This document shows, piece by piece, positions 17,377 through 26,155 of a stretch of DNA of 64,000 nt (position 1 is the first letter of the stretch; every line of letters starts with the position of its first letter). The stretch covers positions 62,001 to 126,000 of the forward strand of contig CAVOUJ010000032.1 of the NCBI GenBank assembly GCA_963699535.1, given 5' to 3'. Source of the DNA: VBDM01 sp963699535 (GTDB lineage Bacteria > Pseudomonadota > Gammaproteobacteria > Burkholderiales > SG8-39). Below the pieces are notes generated by a model that saw only the letters and a list, made by a program, of their open reading frames with translations, made no database searches and was not told the origin of the DNA. The position numbers were made by a program, and so were the translations under genes.

Positions 17377-18491
17377 TGCGGCGACTTGCGTTCGCCGGCC
17401 TGATGCTTCTCGCCGGATGCTCCAGTTCGACTGGCCCGATGATGGCCGAGCTGTCCGATCTGCCCAAGAGCATTCCAGTTCGTACGCTATGGGAGGCGAG
17501 CATCGGCGAGGCGGGCGACGGCGTGTTCTTTCCCGCAGTCGCCGCCGGAGGGGTTTTCGCAGCCGCCCAGGACGGGACCGTCGCGCGCTTTGACGCGACC
17601 ACCGGGAAGGAATCCTGGCGCGTCAATACCGGGGATGAGCTTTCCGGCGGAGTGGGAAGCGACGGCAATCTGGTCGCGATCGGGACCCTGGAGGGCGAAG
17701 TCGTGGCGCTGGAAGCGGAGTCGGGAAAGCAGCGTTGGCGCGCGCGAGTGTCGAGCGAAATTCTCTCGGTACCGGCCGTGACCGGAGACCTCGTGATCGC
17801 GCGAGCCGGAGACAGCCGCTTGTTCGCCCTGGACGCCCGCGACGGAAAGCGCCGCTGGTCCTATCAGAGGTCGAGCCCACCTCTCACGGTGCGCGCGCCG
17901 TCCGGCATGATCGCCGAACGGGGTGTCTTGTCTACGGGCTTTGCCGGAGGCAAGCTGGTATTGCTCTCGCTTGCGAACGGCGGCGTGCGCTGGGAAGCGA
18001 CCGTTGCGCTGCCGCGCGGAGCGACCGAACTGGAGCGCGTCACCGACGTGGTCGGCGTGCCGGCCATCGCCGAGCGCGAAGTGTGCGCGGTTGCCTTTCA
18101 GGGCCGGATCGGTTGCTTCGACCTCGCGAACGGGAATCCGCTCTGGTCGCGCGAGCTGTCGAGCGCAGCGGGACTTGCGGTCGATGCGCGCTACGTCATA
18201 GTGAGCGACGACAAGGGCGCCGTCCACGCGCTCGATCGTGCCGGCGGGGCAACGGTCTGGAAGCAAGACCGGCTGTTTCTCAGGCGCCTCACGGCTCCCC
18301 TCGCTCTGGGCCGCGAGGTCGTCGTGGGCGACGTCGAAGGATACGTGCATTTTCTGTCGCGCGAGAGCGGGGCCTTCGTCGGCCGCGTGGCTACAGACGG
18401 CAGCCCCATCCGGGCTTCTCCCGTGCGGCTCGACAAGGGGATTTTGGTGCAAACTCAAGATGGCAACCTCTACGCGATGAGCATCGAGTAG
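17376..18491 (+). CDS. bamB: Outer-membrane assembly lipoprotein BamB
   Basis: BamB is the eight-bladed beta-propeller lipoprotein of the BAM complex that helps BamA insert outer-membrane barrels. The 371-residue product has a short lipoprotein signal with lipobox LAGC (Cys15) and repeated PQQ-like blades ending in G-x-x-x-W (for example TTGKESWRVN, ESGKQRWRARV, NGGVRWEATV). Length is standard. It overlaps yfgM and is followed after 54 bp by der. Confidence 0.94.
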   Translation: MRRLAFAGLMLLAGCSSSTGPMMAELSDLPKSIPVRTLWEASIGEAGDGVFFPAVAAGGVFAAAQDGTVARFDATTGKESWRVNTGDELSGGVGSDGNLVAIGTLEGEVVALEAESGKQRWRARVSSEILSVPAVTGDLVIARAGDSRLFALDARDGKRRWSYQRSSPPLTVRAPSGMIAERGVLSTGFAGGKLVLLSLANGGVRWEATVALPRGATELERVTDVVGVPAIAEREVCAVAFQGRIGCFDLANGNPLWSRELSSAAGLAVDARYVIVSDDKGAVHALDRAGGATVWKQDRLFLRRLTAPLALGREVVVGDVEGYVHFLSRESGAFVGRVATDGSPIRASPVRLDKGILVQTQDGNLYAMSIE

Positions 18492-18545
18492 GTATCCAGA
18501 GCGGGCGGAGCGAACCAGCGCGCCCACTCTTTCACTCGCCTTCCC

Positions 18546-19871
18546 ATGAAGCCCACCGTCGTCATCGCCGGCCGTCCGAATGTCGGCAAGTCCACGCTGT
18601 TCAACCGGCTCACCCGCACGCGCGATGCTTTGGTCGCCAATGTTCCCGGTTTGACGCGCGATCGCCACTACGGCGTCGGACGCATCGGCGAGCGGCAGTA
18701 CCTGGTGGTCGATACCGGCGGCTTCGATCCGCAGGCACAGGGCGTGTTCGTCGAAATGGCCAAGCAGACCAGGACTGCCATCGCCGAAGCCGACGCCATC
18801 GTGCTGGTCACCGATGCCCGTGAAGGACTCACTGCGCAAGACCGCGCGATCGGAGAAGAGCTGCGGCGTCTCGGCCGGCGCGTGTTCGTCGCGGCAAACA
18901 AGTCCGAAGGCATGAACGCGGAACTCGCCGCAGCCGAATTCCACGAGCTGGCTCTGGGCGTGCCCTGGGCGATTTCGGCTGAGCATGGGGAGGGAGTGCG
19001 CGATCTGATGGACGCCGTACTAGCCGATTTTCGCCCGGAGCCGGAGCACGACGAAGTCGAGAGCGCCCCGAGGATAGCGATCGTGGGCCGGCCGAACGCG
19101 GGCAAGTCCACGCTCGTGAACGCTCTGGTCGGGGAAGAGCGGGTCGTGACCTTCGATGAGCCCGGCACGACGCGCGACGCGATCGACGTCGAGCTCATGG
19201 TCAAGGGCCGCCGCTATGTGCTGATCGATACTGCCGGACTGAGACGCCGCGGGAAGGTGTTCGAAAGCGTCGAGAAGTTCTCTGTCGTCAAGACCCTGCA
19301 GGCGATCGATCGGGCCCATGTCGCCATCCTGGTGCTCGACGCCCAAAGCGAGATCGCGGAGCAGGACGCCCACATCGCCGGATTCATCCTCGAGCGCGGG
19401 CGGGCTGTGGTCGTGGCGGTAAACAAGTGGGACGGTTTGGACGAGAACGCGCGCGACATGACCAGGCGCGCGATCGCCCGCAAGCTGAAATTTCTCTCGT
19501 TCGCGCGCTTTCACAACATTTCGGCCCGCGAGGGTCGCGGCCTCGCGCAGCTGATGGCCTCAGTCGATCGAGCCTATCGGGCTGCGATGGTCAAGCTGCC
19601 CACTCCGAAGCTCACTCGCGCGCTTATTGCGGCGGTGGCGAAGCAGGCCCCGCCGCGAGTGGGGCTCTCCAGGCCGAAGCTGCGCTACGCGCATCAGGGC
19701 GGCAACAACCCCCCGATCGTCGTCATCCACGGGACGGCCCTCAATGCCGTGCCCGACAGCTATCGCCGCTACCTCGAGTCCGATTTTCGCCGGGTGTTTC
19801 GGCTGGAAGGCACGCCGCTGCGAATTGAATTCCGCAGTGGAAGGAACCCTTACGTAGATAGGCGCCTCTAA
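18546..19871 (+). CDS. der: Ribosome-biogenesis GTPase Der (EngA)
   Basis: Der is the tandem-GTPase factor for 50S subunit maturation. Two complete G domains are visible: the first with GRPNVGKST (about 9-17) and VDTGG, the second with GRPNAGKST (about 181-189), IDTAGLRRRGK and NKWD, followed by the KH-like C-terminal domain (AHQGGNNPPIVVIHG). 441 residues, typical. Its TAA overlaps the ATG of a 34-codon open frame that runs up to hfq. Confidence 0.97.
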   Translation: MKPTVVIAGRPNVGKSTLFNRLTRTRDALVANVPGLTRDRHYGVGRIGERQYLVVDTGGFDPQAQGVFVEMAKQTRTAIAEADAIVLVTDAREGLTAQDRAIGEELRRLGRRVFVAANKSEGMNAELAAAEFHELALGVPWAISAEHGEGVRDLMDAVLADFRPEPEHDEVESAPRIAIVGRPNAGKSTLVNALVGEERVVTFDEPGTTRDAIDVELMVKGRRYVLIDTAGLRRRGKVFESVEKFSVVKTLQAIDRAHVAILVLDAQSEIAEQDAHIAGFILERGRAVVVAVNKWDGLDENARDMTRRAIARKLKFLSFARFHNISAREGRGLAQLMASVDRAYRAAMVKLPTPKLTRALIAAVAKQAPPRVGLSRPKLRYAHQGGNNPPIVVIHGTALNAVPDSYRRYLESDFRRVFRLEGTPLRIEFRSGRNPYVDRRL

Positions 19872-19903
19872 TGGCCGGCTCCACAACTTGCGCCGCTAGT
19901 ACA

Positions 19904-19932
19904 TTGGCATTTCCCAAAAAACCATTTAGAGT
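19904..19932 (+). promoter_or_regulatory. Candidate sigma-70 promoter of hfq
   Basis: TTGGCA (19904-19909) and TAGAGT (19927-19932) are separated by 17 bp in the 100-bp gap before hfq; transcription would begin about 30 bp before the hfq ATG. Match quality is moderate. Confidence 0.4.
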
Positions 19933-19971
19933 GGTATTCCAAGGCCAAGAATACGACTCGGGGGTAAAACC

Positions 19972-20214
19972 ATGAGCAACAAAGGACAATTATTACAAGA
20001 TCCGTTCCTCAATACCCTGCGCAAGGAGCACGTGCCGGTATCGATCTATCTGGTCAACGGCATCAAGCTTCAGGGCCAGATCGAGTCCTTCGACCAGTAC
20101 GTCGTGCTGCTCAAGAATACCGTGACACAAATGGTGTACAAGCACGCCATCTCCACGGTTGTCCCCTCGCGTGCAGTCAACCTGGCGGTCGATCATTCCT
20201 CTGACGCGAGCTGA
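19972..20214 (+). CDS. hfq: RNA chaperone Hfq
   Basis: Hfq forms a hexameric Sm-like ring that pairs small RNAs with mRNAs. The 80-residue protein contains the Sm1 region (LLQDPFLNTLRKEHVPVSIYLVNGIKLQGQ, cited here as residues about 6-35) and the Sm2 signature YKHAIST at about 58-64. It has almost no C-terminal tail, as in many betaproteobacteria. A GGGGGT purine-rich stretch precedes the ATG. The downstream partner hflX follows after 31 bp, giving the standard hfq-hflX-hflK-hflC operon. Confidence 0.97.
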   Translation: MSNKGQLLQDPFLNTLRKEHVPVSIYLVNGIKLQGQIESFDQYVVLLKNTVTQMVYKHAISTVVPSRAVNLAVDHSSDAS

Positions 20215-20245
20215 TCCGGCTGCGCTGTCGCCTTGACTCGGCGCG

Positions 20246-21418
20246 ATGCTTGAGTCTTCGCAGAAGCGCGACGGCGCGGTGCTCGTCGGCCTGGACTTCG
20301 GGGGATCCGGCTACGCCGAGGGCCTCGAGGAGCTGAAGCTGCTTGCGGTGAGCGCCGGAATGCGGCCATTGGCCCTGGTGCGCGGCCGCCGCGAACGTCC
20401 CGACCCCGGCCACTTCGCCGGCTCCGGAAAGGTCGAGGAGATCAAGCGCGCGCTCGAGGAACAGGGCGCCTCGCTCGCCGTGTTCAACCACGAGCTTTCG
20501 CCGGTGCAGGAGCGCAACCTCGAGAAGGCGCTGGGCTGCCCGGTCGTCGACCGCACACGGCTGATTCTCGATATCTTCGCCCAGCGCGCCAAGAGCCATG
20601 AAGGGAAGCTCCAGGTGGAACTTGCCCAGCTCGAACACGCCGCGACGCGCCTGGTGCGCGGCTGGACGCACCTGGAGCGCCAGCGAGGCGGCCGGGGCTT
20701 CCTCGGGGGCATGGGCGAGACCCAGCTGGAGGTGGACAGGCGGCTGATCGCGAACCGCGTCAAGCTGCTCAAGGACAAGCTGGGCAAGCTTCAGCGCCGG
20801 CGCGAAGTGCAGCGGCGTGCGAGGGAGCGCGGCAACGCGTTCTCGGTCTCCCTCGTCGGGTACACCAACGCCGGCAAATCGACGCTGTTCAACGCCTTGA
20901 CCCGCGCGGGGGCGCTTGCAGCGGACCGTCTCTTTGCCACACTCGACACCACCACGCGCAGGCTCTACCTGCCCGAAGCCGGGAATGTCACCGTCTCCGA
21001 TACGGTCGGGTTCATTCGCGACCTTCCGCATACGCTCGTCGCCGCTTTCCGGGCGACGCTCGAGGAAACCGTGCACGCCGACCTGCTCCTGCACGTGGTC
21101 GATGCGGCGAACGAGGCGCGCGAGGCCCAGATCGCTGAAGTGGACAAAGTTCTCGCCGAGATCGGCGCGGGCGCCAATCCCAGGCTCCTGGCGTGGAACA
21201 AGATCGACCGCAGCCGAGCCCAGGCGGGAGTGGACCGGAATGAATATGATAGAATTTGGCGCGTTCGTCTGAGCGCAAAAACGGGTGACGGCGTGGAGGG
21301 TCTGCGCCGGGCCCTGATCGAGGCGGCAGCCTCGAGAAAATCTCCAGCGAGCCCGCCAGTATCGACCGATTCGACGGATTTGCGCGCGCAGAAGCTGGAC
21401 AAAGCGGTCGTAACGTAG
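20246..21418 (+). CDS. hflX: Ribosome-splitting GTPase HflX
   Basis: HflX is a 50S-associated GTPase that rescues stalled or heat-damaged ribosomes. The N-terminal domain has the RRERPDPGHFAGSGKVEE region and the glycine-rich linker RGGRGFLGGMGETQLE; the G domain begins at GYTNAGKST (about 205-213) and has DTVGFIRDLP and NKID. 390 residues, normal. The last 25 residues are low complexity (Ser/Thr/Pro). Confidence 0.96.
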   Translation: MLESSQKRDGAVLVGLDFGGSGYAEGLEELKLLAVSAGMRPLALVRGRRERPDPGHFAGSGKVEEIKRALEEQGASLAVFNHELSPVQERNLEKALGCPVVDRTRLILDIFAQRAKSHEGKLQVELAQLEHAATRLVRGWTHLERQRGGRGFLGGMGETQLEVDRRLIANRVKLLKDKLGKLQRRREVQRRARERGNAFSVSLVGYTNAGKSTLFNALTRAGALAADRLFATLDTTTRRLYLPEAGNVTVSDTVGFIRDLPHTLVAAFRATLEETVHADLLLHVVDAANEAREAQIAEVDKVLAEIGAGANPRLLAWNKIDRSRAQAGVDRNEYDRIWRVRLSAKTGDGVEGLRRALIEAAASRKSPASPPVSTDSTDLRAQKLDKAVVT

Positions 21419-21426
21419 GAATTTTC

Positions 21427-22614
21427 ATGTCATTGAACGACCCTCAATGGGGCAAGCGAGGCGGCGGCGGCAACGACGGGCCGCCCGATCTCGACGAGAT
21501 GTGGCGCAGCTTCAACCAGAAGCTGAACAGTCTGTTCGGCCGGCGGCGTGGCGGGTCCTCGGATCAACGCGAGCCGCCCAACGCGAGGCAGCTCGGCGGC
21601 GGGGCTGGCCTCATCGCCGCAGTGATCCTGGTCGCCTGGCTCGCAAGCGGCTTTTACATCGTGGTGGAAGGCCAGCGTGGGGTCGTGCTCACGTTCGGCA
21701 GCTTTTCCGAGGTGACCAACGCCGGGCTGCGCTGGCGCCTGCCTTACCCCATTCAGAGTCATGAGACTGTAAACCTTGCCGGCGTCCGGACCATAGGGGT
21801 GGGCTATCGCGACGTCAAGACCAAGGTGCTCAAGGAATCGCTGATGCTGACCGACGACGAAAACATCGTCGACATCCAGATGGCGGTGCAGTACACGCTC
21901 AAGGACGCGAAAGCCTACCTGTTCAACAATCGGCGGCCCGATGACTCCGTGTTGCAGGCCGCCGAAACTGCACTGCGCGAGGTGATCGGCAAGAGCAAGA
22001 TGGATTTCGTACTCAATCAGGGTCAGGCGGTGGTTGCGAAGGCGATGCCGGTCATGCAGGATATTCTCGACCGCTACGAGACCGGAATCCAGATCAGCGC
22101 CGTGAACATCCAGAACGCGCAGCCGCCGGAGCAGGTTCAGGCGGCGTTCGACGATGCAGTCAAGGCGAATCAGGATCGCGAGCGGCTGAAGAACGAGGGA
22201 CAAGCCTACTTCAACGACGTGGTGCCCAAAGCCGGCGGCGTGGCCTCGCGGCTCCTGCTCGAGGCCGAAGGCTACAAGCAACGCGTCATAGCCAATTCCG
22301 AAGGCGAGGCGTCGCGGTTCAGGCAGATCCTGGTCGAGTACAACAAGGCGCCGCAGGTGACGCGCGAACGCCTTTACATCGACACCGTTCAGCAGATGCT
22401 GGCAAGCACCTCGAAGATCTTGATCGACGCCAGGGCAGGCGGCAACCTGCTTTACCTGCCGCTCGACAAGATCATGCAGATGTCGGGGGCGGCATCGCCC
22501 GAACTGCTCGGGTCGCAGCGGTCATCCCAGGCGGCTGAATTACCCGCTCCGCCCGAAGCCGGCGCCCGCTCGCGCGAAGCGCTGCGTCCGCGCGAGCGTG
22601 GGGAGCGGCAATGA
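21427..22614 (+). CDS. hflK: FtsH protease modulator HflK
   Basis: HflK is an SPFH/band-7 inner-membrane protein that forms a large cage with HflC around FtsH. The 395-residue product has a Gly/Arg-rich cytoplasmic start, one membrane helix at about 58-78 (AAVILVAWLASGFYIV), the band-7 domain beginning at EGQRGVVLTFG and a long helical region ending in a Pro/Arg tail. The start lies 8 bp after the hflX stop; its TGA overlaps the hflC ATG (ATGA). Confidence 0.95.
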   Translation: MSLNDPQWGKRGGGGNDGPPDLDEMWRSFNQKLNSLFGRRRGGSSDQREPPNARQLGGGAGLIAAVILVAWLASGFYIVVEGQRGVVLTFGSFSEVTNAGLRWRLPYPIQSHETVNLAGVRTIGVGYRDVKTKVLKESLMLTDDENIVDIQMAVQYTLKDAKAYLFNNRRPDDSVLQAAETALREVIGKSKMDFVLNQGQAVVAKAMPVMQDILDRYETGIQISAVNIQNAQPPEQVQAAFDDAVKANQDRERLKNEGQAYFNDVVPKAGGVASRLLLEAEGYKQRVIANSEGEASRFRQILVEYNKAPQVTRERLYIDTVQQMLASTSKILIDARAGGNLLYLPLDKIMQMSGAASPELLGSQRSSQAAELPAPPEAGARSREALRPRERGERQ

Positions 22615-23489
22615 ACAGCCGCTTGAGCGTTTCACTCGGCCTCGTCGTCGGGGTGGTCATACTGCTGAGCATGTCGGCGTTCACCGTGGACCAGCGCGAT
22701 CGCGCCATCGTGTTCCAGCTTGGCGAGATCAAAGAGATCATCGATAAACCCGGCCTGCATTTCAAATGGCCTCTGATCCAGAACGTGCGGAACTTTCCCA
22801 AGCTCATCCTGACCTGGGATGATCCTGAGGCGCAGAGATTCATCACCGTCGAGAACAAGCCGGTGCTGGTCGATGCCTTTGTCAAGTGGCGAATCGTTGA
22901 CGTTACAAAGTACTACGTTTCTGTCGCCGGCGACGAAATCGCAGCGGCGCGGCGTATCAACCAGACCGTCAACGGCCTGCTGCGGGAGGAATTCGGCAAG
23001 CGCACCGTGCACGACGTGGTCTCGGGCGAGCGCGACCATATCATGAACAACGTGCGCGAGAAAGTGGACCAGGACGTGCGCACCTTGGGCATCGAAGTCG
23101 TCGACGTCAGGCTGAAACGCGTCGATCTGCCCCAGGAGGTCAGCGTCGACGTCTACCGCCGGATGGAATCTGAACGGAAGCGCGTCGCCTCGGAGCTTCG
23201 CTCGAACGGCTCAGCCGAGGCCGAGAAAATCCGCGCTGATGCGGACAAGCAGCGCGAGATCATCATCGCAGAGGCCTACCGCGACGCGCAGCGAATCAAG
23301 GGAGAAGGCGACGCCAGGGCCGCGGCGATCTACGCGCGCGCCTTCAACGAGAATCCCGAGTTCTACGCGTTCTACCGCAGCCTCGAGGCCTATCGCGCCA
23401 GCTTCAAGAACCGGAGCGACGTGCTGGTGCTCGACCCGAATTCGGAGTTCTTCAGGTACTTCAGGAATCTGGGGAAGGGCGGCAAGTGA
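22611..23489 (+). CDS. hflC: FtsH protease modulator HflC
   Basis: Partner of HflK in the HflKC cage that restrains FtsH proteolysis of membrane substrates. The 292-residue protein has one N-terminal membrane helix (about 7-25), the band-7 core with DQRDRAIVFQLGEIKEI, and the conserved helical stretch RMESERKRVASELRS. It overlaps hflK by four bases and its TGA directly abuts the DUF2065 start. Confidence 0.95.
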   Translation: MNSRLSVSLGLVVGVVILLSMSAFTVDQRDRAIVFQLGEIKEIIDKPGLHFKWPLIQNVRNFPKLILTWDDPEAQRFITVENKPVLVDAFVKWRIVDVTKYYVSVAGDEIAAARRINQTVNGLLREEFGKRTVHDVVSGERDHIMNNVREKVDQDVRTLGIEVVDVRLKRVDLPQEVSVDVYRRMESERKRVASELRSNGSAEAEKIRADADKQREIIIAEAYRDAQRIKGEGDARAAAIYARAFNENPEFYAFYRSLEAYRASFKNRSDVLVLDPNSEFFRYFRNLGKGGK

Positions 23490-23675
23490 ATGGGCACCAC
23501 GTTCCTCATGGCGATCGCCCTGATGCTGGTGATCGAGGGCTTACTGCCGTTTCTTCTGCCGAAGCTCTGGCGCGAGACCTTTCGCCGCATCACCGAGTTC
23601 ACTGACGGGCAGATCCGCTTCTTCGGTCTCTCCTCGATGCTGGTCGGGCTGCTGATGCTGTATTTCGTCCGATAG
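23490..23675 (+). CDS. DUF2065 small membrane protein
   Basis: A 61-residue protein with two predicted membrane helices (about 4-21 and 43-59) separated by the conserved short polar segment W-R-E-T-F-R-R-I, matching DUF2065 (YjeT-like), regularly found between hflC and hisZ or purA. The role is unknown; constant linkage to hflKC suggests a membrane-quality-control function, by inference only. Confidence 0.85.
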   Translation: MGTTFLMAIALMLVIEGLLPFLLPKLWRETFRRITEFTDGQIRFFGLSSMLVGLLMLYFVR

Positions 23676-23683
23676 TCGCTGCC

Positions 23684-24842
23684 GTGCGCACCTGGCTCCT
23701 GCCGGAAAGCATCGAGGATATCCTGCCGCCGCAAGCCGAGCGCATCGAGCGGATGCGCGCGCGCGTGCTCGAGTTGTTCCGCCTCCGGGGCTACCAGCTG
23801 GTGATTCCGCCGATGCTCGAGTACCTCGAGTCGCTCCTCACCGGCACGGGACACGACCTGGATCTCCGCACGTTCAAGCTCGTCGACCAGCTCTCGGGGC
23901 GAATGATGGGCGTTCGCGCCGACATCACGCCCCAGGTTGCGCGCATCGACGCGCACCTCCTGAGCGGCAAGGGCGTCACGCGGCTGTGCTATACGGGCAG
24001 CGTGCTGCACACGCGGCCGCGGGGGCTCGACTCGACCCGGGAGCCCCTGCAGATCGGTGCGGAAATCTACGGTCACGCCGGGATTGAGAGCGATCTGGAA
24101 ATCCAAGAGCTGCTCGCAGACTCGCTCGCCGCCTGCGGCGTCTCCGATGCGCGTCTGGACATCGGCCACGTCGCCGTCTTCCGGGCGATCTGCCGGCACG
24201 GAGGAGTCGGGCCGGAGCTGGAATCGGATCTGTACGAGATGCTGGCGGCCAAGGATCTGCCCGCGCTGGCCGGCGTGACGAAGCGCCTGCCGAAAGCGAC
24301 GCGCAGGGCGCTGCTCGCCCTTCCCGAGCTCTACGGAGACGGCGCCCTGGTCGAGCGCGCCGCCCGAGCGTTGCCGAAGTATCCGGAAATCAAGCCGGCC
24401 CTGCGGGATCTCAAGGTGCTCTCGCGCAGGGGCAGGATCCCCGTATCGATCGATCTCGCGGACCTTCGCGGATATCACTATCACAGCGGCGTGGTGTTCG
24501 CCGCGTATGCGCCCGGCATAGCCAATGCGGTCGCGCTCGGCGGGCGTTACGACGAGGTCGGAAAGGCTTTCGGTCGCGCGCGCCCGGCCACCGGATTCAG
24601 CATGGACCTGCGCGATCTCGTTCGCGCGGCGCCGCGCGAGAGCGCGAGGGGCCGGCGTGCGCGCGCCTTACTCGACCGACCCTGCGCTCGAGGCTGCGGT
24701 GCGCAAGCTGCGCTCGGGCGGAGAGGTCGTGGTGGTCGCGCTTCCCGGGCACGCGGACGCCCGTGTTCAATCCGATTGCGACCGCGAACTGGTGAAGCGC
24801 CAGGGCAAGTGGATCGTGCGGAAACTGAAGCCGGCGCGATGA
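23684..24842 (+). CDS. hisZ: ATP phosphoribosyltransferase regulatory subunit HisZ, frameshifted
   Basis: HisZ is a class-II-synthetase-like protein without charging activity that activates short-form HisG in histidine synthesis. From GTG 23684 the reading is typical (LPESIEDILPPQAERIERMR, RADITPQVARIDAH, SGVVFAAYAPG) to about 24650. There the frame moves by +1 in the run AGGGGCC; the remainder (VRAPYSTDPALEAAVRKLR...GKWIVRKLK) ends at 24842. Removing one G gives the usual 385 residues. The original frame stays open straight into purA and imitates a HisZ-PurA fusion. The stop overlaps the purA ATG. Confidence 0.88.
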
Positions 24843-26134
24843 TGGGCAAGAACGTCGTCGTCATAGGCACCCAGTGGGGTGACGAAGGCAAGGGCAAGGT
24901 CGTGGACTGGCTGACCGATCATGCCCAGGGCGTGGTTCGGTTCCAGGGCGGGCATAACGCCGGGCATACGCTGGTTATCGGCGGCAAGAAGACCGTGCTG
25001 CATCTCGTTCCCTCGGGCATTCTCAGAAAGGGCGTGACCTGCTACATCGGCAACGGCGTCGTGCTGTCCCCCAAGGCGCTGGTCGAAGAGATGGACGAGC
25101 TCGAGCGCGCCGGCGCGGATGTCGCCGCCCGCCTTCGAATCTCCGAAGCCTGCCCCCTTATCCTTCCGTACCACGCGGCGATCGACGTCGCCCGCGAATC
25201 GGCGGTGGGCGCGGCAAAAATCGGCACGACCGGCCGCGGAATCGGGCCCGCCTACGAGGACAAGGTCGCACGCCGCGCGATACGTCTTCGGGACCTCCTG
25301 GTTCCGGAGCGCTTTTCGGCCAAGCTCGAGCCGCTTCTCGATTTTCACAACTTCGTGCTGACAAAATACCTCGGCGCGAAGCCCGTCGATTTTGCGGAAA
25401 CAAGGGATGAGGCGCTTGCGCTCGCGCCGCGGCTGAAGCCCCTGGTGGCCGACGTTTCGCGCGCACTCTACGAAGCGAATCGGGCAGGAAGGAATCTGCT
25501 CTTCGAAGGCGCGCAAGGAGCCCTGCTCGACGTCGATCACGGTACCTATCCGTATGTGACCTCGAGCAACTGCGTCGCAGGCGCGGCGGCGGCCGGTGCC
25601 GGCATCGGACCGCAGATGCTGCATTACGTTTTGGGCATCACCAAGGCGTACACGACGCGGGTCGGCTCGGGCCCCTTTCCCACGGAGCTCGATAACAGCA
25701 CAGGAGAGCTGCTCCGCACCCGGGGCCAGGAATTCGGCGCGACGACAGGGCGGCCGCGGCGCTGCGGGTGGTTTGACGCCGCGGCGCTGCGGCGATCGAT
25801 CCAGATCAACGGCGTGTCGGGTTTGTGCATCACCAAACTCGACGTGCTCGACGGGATGGACAAGGTCAGGCTGTGTACCGGATATCGCATCGACGGCGCG
25901 ATGCACGACCTGCTGCCGCTCGGGGCCGAGGACGCCGCGCGCTGCGAGCCCGTATACGAGGACCTTGCAGGATGGCAGGAGAGCACCGTGGGCCTAAGCT
26001 CCTACGAAAGGCTGCCCGCCGAAGCTCGCACCTACCTGGAGCGCCTGCAATCGGTGTGCGGCGTGCCGATCGACATGATCTCCACGGGGGCGGACAGAAA
26101 CGAGACCATCGTTCTGCGCCACCCGTTTCATTGA
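24839..26134 (+). CDS. purA: Adenylosuccinate synthetase
   Basis: PurA converts IMP and aspartate to adenylosuccinate using GTP. The 431-residue protein has the GTP-binding GTQWGDEGKGK at about 10-20, the catalytic FQGGHNAGHT, the IMP loop TTGRGIGPAYEDK and the TGRPRRCGWFD segment. Two adjacent ATG codons (24839, 24842) can serve as start; the first overlaps the hisZ stop. Length and all motifs are typical. Confidence 0.97.
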   Translation: MMGKNVVVIGTQWGDEGKGKVVDWLTDHAQGVVRFQGGHNAGHTLVIGGKKTVLHLVPSGILRKGVTCYIGNGVVLSPKALVEEMDELERAGADVAARLRISEACPLILPYHAAIDVARESAVGAAKIGTTGRGIGPAYEDKVARRAIRLRDLLVPERFSAKLEPLLDFHNFVLTKYLGAKPVDFAETRDEALALAPRLKPLVADVSRALYEANRAGRNLLFEGAQGALLDVDHGTYPYVTSSNCVAGAAAAGAGIGPQMLHYVLGITKAYTTRVGSGPFPTELDNSTGELLRTRGQEFGATTGRPRRCGWFDAAALRRSIQINGVSGLCITKLDVLDGMDKVRLCTGYRIDGAMHDLLPLGAEDAARCEPVYEDLAGWQESTVGLSSYERLPAEARTYLERLQSVCGVPIDMISTGADRNETIVLRHPFH

Positions 26135-26155
26135 GTTCGGGATAAGGAGGGCAGG

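Noticed and set aside
23684..26134. An 816-codon frame suggesting a HisZ-PurA fusion
   Set aside because: HisZ continues to its natural end at 24842 in the neighbouring frame after a one-base gain, and purA has its own ATG; the junction segment is non-homologous.
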